DNA of 8,909 bases from Bacteroidota bacterium (lineage in GTDB: Bacteria; Bacteroidota; Bacteroidia; Flavobacteriales_F; PHOS-HE28), in NCBI GenBank assembly GCA_023430945.1, contig JAEYYE010000159.1, positions 1 through 8,909 of the forward strand. Direction: 5' to 3'. Numbering within the stretch: the stretch's first letter is position 1; each line of letters starts with the position of its first letter. The translations under genes and the position numbers were made by a program. Positions 4,728 through 8,909 of the stretch are shown piece after piece. The notes beneath the pieces were generated by a model that was given only the letters and a program-made list of their open reading frames with translations, searched no databases and had not been told where the DNA came from.

Positions 4728-6647
4728 TCAGCCGATCTTCCTGAAGCGGATGTGATAACGGGTACCCGAACCATCACCATACACGGACATGCGGCCATTG
4801 AGCTGTTCCACAAGACTCTCGATCAGCGAGACCCCCAGTGTCGCTCCATTGCTCGATCGCTTGTCCAGCGGTATGCCAACGCCATCATCGGTGTAATGCA
4901 GATCGAACTCCCGATCGTTCACACGGTGCAGGTCGAGGTTGATCTTTCCTTCGCGACGCCCTTTGAACGCATGTTTGAACGAGTTCGTGATCAGCTCGTT
5001 CAACAACAATCCTAGCGGCACCATGGTGTGCAGATCGAGTTCAAGCCCGTTGTCGATGTTGGCCTCGTAGTGGATCCGATCGCTCACATCGTTGAGCCTG
5101 ACGAGCTCGGTGAAAAGCTCATTGATGTAGAGGCTTACGTCAAGTTGCGAAAGTTCATCTCCCTTGTAGAGCTTTTCATGGATCAGCGCCATGGAGGTGA
5201 CACGGCTCTGGCTTTGATCGAACGCATGTTGCAAACGTTCATCGGCGATCGTGCCCGCCTGAAGACGGAGAAGGCTGGCGACCACCTGGAGGTTGTTCTT
5301 TACCCGGTGGTGCATTTCCTTGATCAACAGATGGATCCTTTCATTGGCCTGCTCGATCTTCAACTTTTCCTCCTGCAGGGCCTTTGCCTGCTCGGTATCC
5401 CGCAATTTGGCCGCCTTCAGGTTCTCCTTCATCCGCAGCAATGCGTTGCCGAGCACATCCTGGGGGCTGCGCACGGTCACGTACGTATCGTAATTGCCTT
5501 TTCCGATCGAATCCGCGCTGCTCGCCAAGGACCGGATATTATCGATCATGCCATTGAACGAAAGTGCCATCTGTCCGATCTCGTCGGCCGAATTCACCGG
5601 AACTGTGGCCCGTACATCGCCCATGGCCAGCGACCGCGCGGCGTGCGCCACCTCGTTCACCGTATTGCGGATGCCGCGCATGATCACGAAACCCATCACA
5701 GTGACGGCTCCGACCACACCGATCAGGGCCGCGAGCACGATGAAAAGCCTGATCCGTGCATCCTGTGAGTTGGCCGCGGTGGCCTCCTTGATCAATCCGA
5801 GGGAATGATCCTCCACCAACCGCAGTTTCTCCAATGCCCCGATCGAAAGTTCCCACCATTGTTGCGCGGCGATCGTGTTGCGATCGAGCGTTCGCTGTTC
5901 CTTCACCGTGCCGATGATCGAACGCATGAAATTCACGTCCGGTCCCTGGAACACGTCATGGTACGTGCTCATGACTTCCGGCGGCGCATCCCGCTCGAAA
6001 AGGAACATGTTGGTCTCGTATTGCGAGATCTGCTCGCCCAATTCGGCGAGTTCGGCCTGTGCAAGTTCCATGTCCGTAAGGCCTATACTGAGCTTGTCAC
6101 GCACCACGCTCAACGCTTCCTTCGCGTTCAGCAGGCGCAGGTGCGCGTAATAGCGGTCCTTGGTCTCCGGATCGAGCGCGAGCCGGCCCACGCGGCCGAG
6201 TTCTTCCAGCATGGTATTGTCCATGGCGCGATAGGTCCTCGAAACGGTGATCGGATCGGTACGCTGGTCGAGCACACGCTGGCGCAGGATGTTCAATCCG
6301 CTGAAAGCACTCATCTCCTGCATCTGTATCGCCTGCATGTGCGAGGTGCGCTGCAGCGCTTCGATCGCTTCATCCGTGTGGCTGAACTGCAGCTGCAACT
6401 TCACCGGCGTAACCGGCTGGCCTGTGAGATAACCGACGGAATACGCGCTTTCACGTTGAAGTTGATGGACCACGTTGGAGAACAACGCGATACGTTCAGC
6501 CTGTATCTTGATGTACTCATACACCGAGCTTCGCTTCAAGCTCGAATCCACCTGCTTGCCGATCAGCAGGACCATCCCCAGCACGGGAATGCCAAGGGTC
6601 CACATGAATTTCGTCCGTACCGGGAGATCGGCGAACCGCCACTGCAT
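4728..6647 (-). CDS. NIT-domain sensor histidine kinase (NIT-HAMP-HAMP-HisKA_2-HATPase)
   Basis: This is a 639-residue membrane kinase. A first membrane segment lies at 14-29, then a long, mostly helical periplasmic region (35-295) with VVHQLQRESAYSVGYLTG (59-76). That helix resembles the start of the NIT nitrate/nitrite-sensing domain (usual pattern LQxERGxSAGY). The second membrane segment is at 301-323. A HAMP domain follows (about 321-372, DEIGQM at 355-360), then a second HAMP-like unit (373-412, IGKGNYDTYV and DVLGNAL) and a coiled coil (410-440). The dimerisation/phosphoacceptor helix carries KEMHHRVKNNLQ (443-454), typical of HisKA_2, with phosphoacceptor probably His446. The ATPase domain has the N box LLLNELITNSFKHAF (547-561), DDGVG (587-591) and GATLGVSLI (601-609). 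No response regulator is adjacent, so it is an orphan; HisKA_2 kinases often signal to stand-alone or output-domain regulators elsewhere. The ligand is inferred from the domain only. Transcription is probably from the element at 6653-6660. Confidence 0.9.
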   Translation of the reverse strand: MQWRFADLPVRTKFMWTLGIPVLGMVLLIGKQVDSSLKRSSVYEYIKIQAERIALFSNVVHQLQRESAYSVGYLTGQPVTPVKLQLQFSHTDEAIEALQRTSHMQAIQMQEMSAFSGLNILRQRVLDQRTDPITVSRTYRAMDNTMLEELGRVGRLALDPETKDRYYAHLRLLNAKEALSVVRDKLSIGLTDMELAQAELAELGEQISQYETNMFLFERDAPPEVMSTYHDVFQGPDVNFMRSIIGTVKEQRTLDRNTIAAQQWWELSIGALEKLRLVEDHSLGLIKEATAANSQDARIRLFIVLAALIGVVGAVTVMGFVIMRGIRNTVNEVAHAARSLAMGDVRATVPVNSADEIGQMALSFNGMIDNIRSLASSADSIGKGNYDTYVTVRSPQDVLGNALLRMKENLKAAKLRDTEQAKALQEEKLKIEQANERIHLLIKEMHHRVKNNLQVVASLLRLQAGTIADERLQHAFDQSQSRVTSMALIHEKLYKGDELSQLDVSLYINELFTELVRLNDVSDRIHYEANIDNGLELDLHTMVPLGLLLNELITNSFKHAFKGRREGKINLDLHRVNDREFDLHYTDDGVGIPLDKRSSNGATLGVSLIESLVEQLNGRMSVYGDGSGTRYHIRFRKIG

Positions 6648-6652
6648 CGCGG

Positions 6653-6660
6653 CTAATTTA
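6653..6660 (-). promoter_or_regulatory. Candidate -7 element for the histidine kinase (TAAATTAG)
   Basis: Read on the minus strand, TAAATTAG differs from TAnnTTTG at one position and lies only 5 nt upstream of the kinase ATG (6647). If used, transcription would begin at or next to the start codon, giving a leaderless or nearly leaderless mRNA. Confidence 0.4.
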
Positions 6661-6689
6661 CGGAAGCGCCCTTCATGGCGCCGGCGGGC

Positions 6690-6697
6690 TTAATTTG
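6690..6697 (+). promoter_or_regulatory. Candidate -7 element for pccB (TTAATTTG)
   Basis: TTAATTTG differs from TAnnTTTG at one position and is 38 bp upstream of the pccB ATG, in the 88-bp divergent spacer with the kinase gene. No clear -33 element is visible. Confidence 0.4.
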
Positions 6698-6735
6698 CAC
6701 CCATCACAGGCGGATCGCCGTTGCGATCGATCAAC

Positions 6736-8277
6736 ATGAACGAACATTTCGAGGTACTCGATACATATAACGCAAAGGCATTTGAAGGTGGCGGAAAGGA
6801 CCGGATAGATGCACAGCACAAGAAAGGAAAACTTACCGCCAGGGAGCGCATCGATCTGCTGCTCGATGAAGGGTCGTTCCAGGAGATCGGGCGATTGGTG
6901 ACACATCGCAGTTCGAATTTCGGGCTCGGTGAACAGAAGTTCCTGGGCGATGGCGTGGTCACTGGTTACGGCACCATCGATGGCCGCACCGTTTACGTGT
7001 TCTCGCAGGATTTCACCGTGCTTGGCGGATCGCTGGCCGAAGCGCACGCCGCCAAGATCTGCCGCATCATGGACCTTGCGATGCATAACGGCGCACCCGT
7101 GGTCGGGCTCAACGACAGTGGCGGCGCACGTATTCAGGAAGGTGTCGTATCACTTGGCGGTTACGCCGATATATTCCATCGCAACGTGAAGGCGAGCGGG
7201 GTGATCCCGCAGATCAGCGCGATCCTTGGCCCGTGCGCCGGTGGAGCGGTGTACAGTCCCGCGCTCACGGACATGATCTTCATGACGCAGGGCACCAGCT
7301 ACATGTTCGTTACCGGACCCAACGTGGTGAAGACGGTGACGCATGAGGAGGTGAGCAGTGAGGATCTGGGCGGCGCATCAACACACGCATCGAAGAGCGG
7401 GGTTGCACATTTCGCCGTGGCGAATGAATGGGAGTGCATCCAGCAACTCCGCAAGTTGATCGGCTACCTTCCTTCCAATTGCGAGGAAGATCCCCCAATG
7501 GTTCCGTTCACGCCGGGCGATGAAAGCAGGCCGATGCTGGATACGATGATCCCTGCGAATCCGAACCAGCCCTACGATATAAGGGAAGTGCTCAATGCGG
7601 TGATCGATCCGGATAGCAGCATGGAAGTTCACGCCGATCATGCGCGGAACATGGTGGTGGGCTTTGCGCGTGTCGCAGGCCGGACGGTCGGCTGCGTGGC
7701 CAACCAGCCTGCGACGCTGGCCGGCGTGCTGGACATCGATGCGAGCGTGAAGGCCGCGCGTTTCGTGCGCTTTTGCGATGCGTTCAACATACCGCTCCTC
7801 GTATTCGTTGATGTCCCCGGGTTCCTTCCCGGCACCGATCAGGAATGGCGCGGCATCATCAACCATGGAGCAAAATTGTTGTATGCTTTCAGCGAAGCCA
7901 CTGTGCCTCGCATTACCGTGATCACCCGCAAAGCCTACGGCGGCGCCTACGATGTGATGAATTCCAAACATATCGGGGCGGATATGAACTATGCGTGGCC
8001 TACGGCGGAGATCGCAGTGATGGGAGCGAAGGGTGCGGCTGAGATCATCTTCAAGAACGAGATCACCAAGGCAGCGGATCCCGCTGCCAAACACAAGGAA
8101 AAGGAGGAGGATTACCGGAAGCAATTCGCCAATCCGTATGAAGCCGCAGCGCGTGGTTTCGTTGATGAAGTGATCCGCCCCGCAGAGACCCGGTCCAAGA
8201 TCATCGCAGCGCTCGAAATGCTGCGGAACAAGGTGGATACGATGCCGCGCAAGAAGCACGGCAACATTCCGCTGTGA
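6736..8277 (+). CDS. pccB: Propionyl-CoA/acyl-CoA carboxylase beta (carboxyltransferase) subunit
   Basis: This complete 513-residue protein has the normal length for PccB/AccD-type beta subunits. It transfers carboxylate from carboxybiotin to an acyl-CoA, probably propionyl-CoA, giving methylmalonyl-CoA in the cytoplasm. N-terminal crotonase-fold half: KLTARERIDLLLDEGSF (32-48), FSQDFTVLGGSLAEAHAAKI (89-108), NDSGGARIQEGV (126-137) and the first oxyanion-hole region ILGPCAGGAVYSPALTD (163-179). C-terminal half: NQPATLAGVLDIDASVKAARF (323-343), VDVPGFLPGTDQE (358-370) and the second oxyanion-hole region TRKAYGGAYDVMNSKH (397-412), then NYAWPTAEIAVMGAKGAAEI (418-437). The Asp in YGGAYDVM (Asp406) is the residue associated with propionyl- rather than acetyl-CoA preference in the actinobacterial enzymes, so PCC is favoured. 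The ATG at 6736 was preferred to the TTG at 6721 because homologues start close to it. A biotin carrier partner may be the gene at 1-369; the biotin carboxylase is not in the window. Confidence 0.96.
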   Translation: MNEHFEVLDTYNAKAFEGGGKDRIDAQHKKGKLTARERIDLLLDEGSFQEIGRLVTHRSSNFGLGEQKFLGDGVVTGYGTIDGRTVYVFSQDFTVLGGSLAEAHAAKICRIMDLAMHNGAPVVGLNDSGGARIQEGVVSLGGYADIFHRNVKASGVIPQISAILGPCAGGAVYSPALTDMIFMTQGTSYMFVTGPNVVKTVTHEEVSSEDLGGASTHASKSGVAHFAVANEWECIQQLRKLIGYLPSNCEEDPPMVPFTPGDESRPMLDTMIPANPNQPYDIREVLNAVIDPDSSMEVHADHARNMVVGFARVAGRTVGCVANQPATLAGVLDIDASVKAARFVRFCDAFNIPLLVFVDVPGFLPGTDQEWRGIINHGAKLLYAFSEATVPRITVITRKAYGGAYDVMNSKHIGADMNYAWPTAEIAVMGAKGAAEIIFKNEITKAADPAAKHKEKEEDYRKQFANPYEAAARGFVDEVIRPAETRSKIIAALEMLRNKVDTMPRKKHGNIPL

Positions 8278-8300
8278 TCGATCCGATCTGGCACGGTCTT

Positions 8301-8308
8301 TACCTTGT
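8301..8308 (+). promoter_or_regulatory. Weak -7-like element before the redoxin gene (TACCTTGT)
   Basis: TACCTTGT shares TAnnTT with the -7 consensus but not the final TG, and lies 24 bp upstream of the ATG at 8333. The 55-bp gap after pccB holds no terminator hairpin that I can see, so read-through from pccB is equally possible. Confidence 0.25.
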
Positions 8309-8332
8309 GCACATCCACAATAGACCCAGAAC

Positions 8333-8909
8333 ATGATCCTCAAGTCGATCCTTATGGCCGCAACGGCCATGATCAGTACACCACATGATCCATTGAAAGA
8401 CCTCAACATCGGCGATGCGGCACCCAAGCTGGATCGCGCCATGATGGATGTCTCCGGCAAGGAAATCACCCTCAAGGAGATCGCCGGCGAGAAAGGTCTT
8501 CTCGTGATCTTCACAAGCAACCAATGTCCTTTCGTGGTAGGTTCCGATGGCAGTGAAGGCTGGGATGGCCGCTATGGCGGCCTCGCCGATCTGAGCAAAA
8601 GGATGGGCGTGGGCATGGCGCTGGTGAACAGCAACCACGCCACGCGCGAGAAGGGGGAATCACTGGAGGAAATGAAGGCGCGCCACAAGGAAAAGGCGTA
8701 TGGCACCCATTACCTGCTGGATGAGAACAATGAGCTGGCCGATGCTTACGCAGCGCGCACCACACCACATGTTTTCCTGTTCGACAAGGAAATGAAGCTC
8801 GTTTACAAGGGAGCGATCGATGACAATGTGGCGAACGCCGGCGCCGTGAAGGAGCATTGGCTGAAGAACGCACTTGCCGACCTGAGCGAAGGAAAGCCGA
8901 TCGACCCCG
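8333..8909 (+). CDS. Redoxin/thioredoxin-fold family protein (3' end beyond window)
   Basis: The frame runs from the ATG at 8333 to the window edge, giving 192 residues. Residues 1-15 (MILKSILMAATAMIS) could be a weak signal peptide. The AhpC/TSA-like core begins at IGDAAPKLDRAMMDVSGKEITLKE (26-49), followed by LLVIFTSNQCPFVVGSDGSEGW (56-77), a helix ending near residue 91, MALVNSNHATREKGES (95-110), and ARTTPHVFLFD (141-151), whose Pro145 is the probable cis-proline beside the active site. The active-site motif has one cysteine (Cys65, in NQCPFVVGS) where thioredoxins have CxxC. In relatives the second cysteine usually sits near the C-terminus, which would be off the window. A thiol-disulfide or peroxide-related role is inferred from the fold. 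It follows pccB in the same direction by 55 bp and might be co-transcribed. Confidence 0.85.
   Translation, partial: MILKSILMAATAMISTPHDPLKDLNIGDAAPKLDRAMMDVSGKEITLKEIAGEKGLLVIFTSNQCPFVVGSDGSEGWDGRYGGLADLSKRMGVGMALVNSNHATREKGESLEEMKARHKEKAYGTHYLLDENNELADAYAARTTPHVFLFDKEMKLVYKGAIDDNVANAGAVKEHWLKNALADLSEGKPIDP

Noticed and set aside
5028..6656. Two long plus-strand open frames (246 and 283 codons) antisense to the histidine kinase
   Set aside because: The minus-strand kinase has all its catalytic motifs in order; the opposite frames are rich in His, Arg and Ile/Leu in a shadow-like pattern with no family resemblance.
6666..6681. Small inverted repeat GCGCC/GGCGC in the kinase-pccB spacer
   Set aside because: It has only 5 bp in a GC-rich stretch with no T tract or conserved position; such repeats are expected by chance at this composition.
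7378..8520. A 380-codon open frame on the minus strand, antisense to pccB and the redoxin gene
   Set aside because: It lies opposite a full-length, well-conserved PccB and has no recognisable domain or signal. Its length reflects GC-rich third positions, and it runs across two real genes and their spacer.

Overview
The window looks like a chromosomal segment from a member of the Bacteroidota, most likely an uncultured, fairly GC-rich Flavobacteriales-type organism. Four observations point there. One secreted protein ends in a type IX secretion (T9SS) sorting domain, which is largely confined to this phylum. The YebC homologue has the Bacteroidota-style N-terminus (MGRIFEKRKHKIF). Translation starts lack Shine-Dalgarno sequences and are preceded by A-rich or neutral leaders. 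The best promoter matches resemble the Bacteroidota -7 element TAnnTTTG. The sequence is also strikingly rich in GATC. Species-level placement is inference.

Layout, left to right. At 1-369 (minus) is the N-terminal part of a biotin carboxyl carrier-type subunit of an acyl-CoA carboxylase, cut by the window edge. Divergent from it, at 551-1498 (plus), is a secreted T9SS cargo protein with a predicted beta-sandwich body. A strong bidirectional terminator separates it from a convergent cytoplasmic YceI-family protein at 1566-2120 (minus). The YceI promoter region (2120-2349) carries the best -7 match of the window and a perfect 20-bp palindrome. Rightwards come a small exported protein with a TonB-C-terminus-like fold (2349-2720), a clean terminator, and an exported protein that is probably an outer-membrane beta-barrel (2831-3808). 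Next is a YebC/TACO1-family gene (3969-4724), which meets tail to tail, with a 3-nt gap, a 639-residue membrane sensor histidine kinase of NIT-HAMP-HisKA_2 architecture (4728-6647, minus). Divergent from the kinase is a complete propionyl-CoA/acyl-CoA carboxylase carboxyltransferase subunit, PccB (6736-8277, plus). The window ends inside a redoxin/thioredoxin-fold protein (8333 to edge).

The two carboxylase subunits could belong to one enzyme (a biotin carrier plus a beta carboxyltransferase, feeding methylmalonyl-CoA metabolism), but they lie about 6.4 kb apart on opposite strands with unrelated genes between them. Most genes appear to be single transcription units rather than one operon. 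I see no mobile element, CRISPR array, tRNA, rRNA, phage or defence module. This is mostly an ordinary housekeeping and envelope region. The items most worth a second look are the palindromic operator candidate upstream of yceI, the genome-signature-like GATC excess, the structured yebC leader, and the orphan NIT/tandem-HAMP kinase with a possibly leaderless start.
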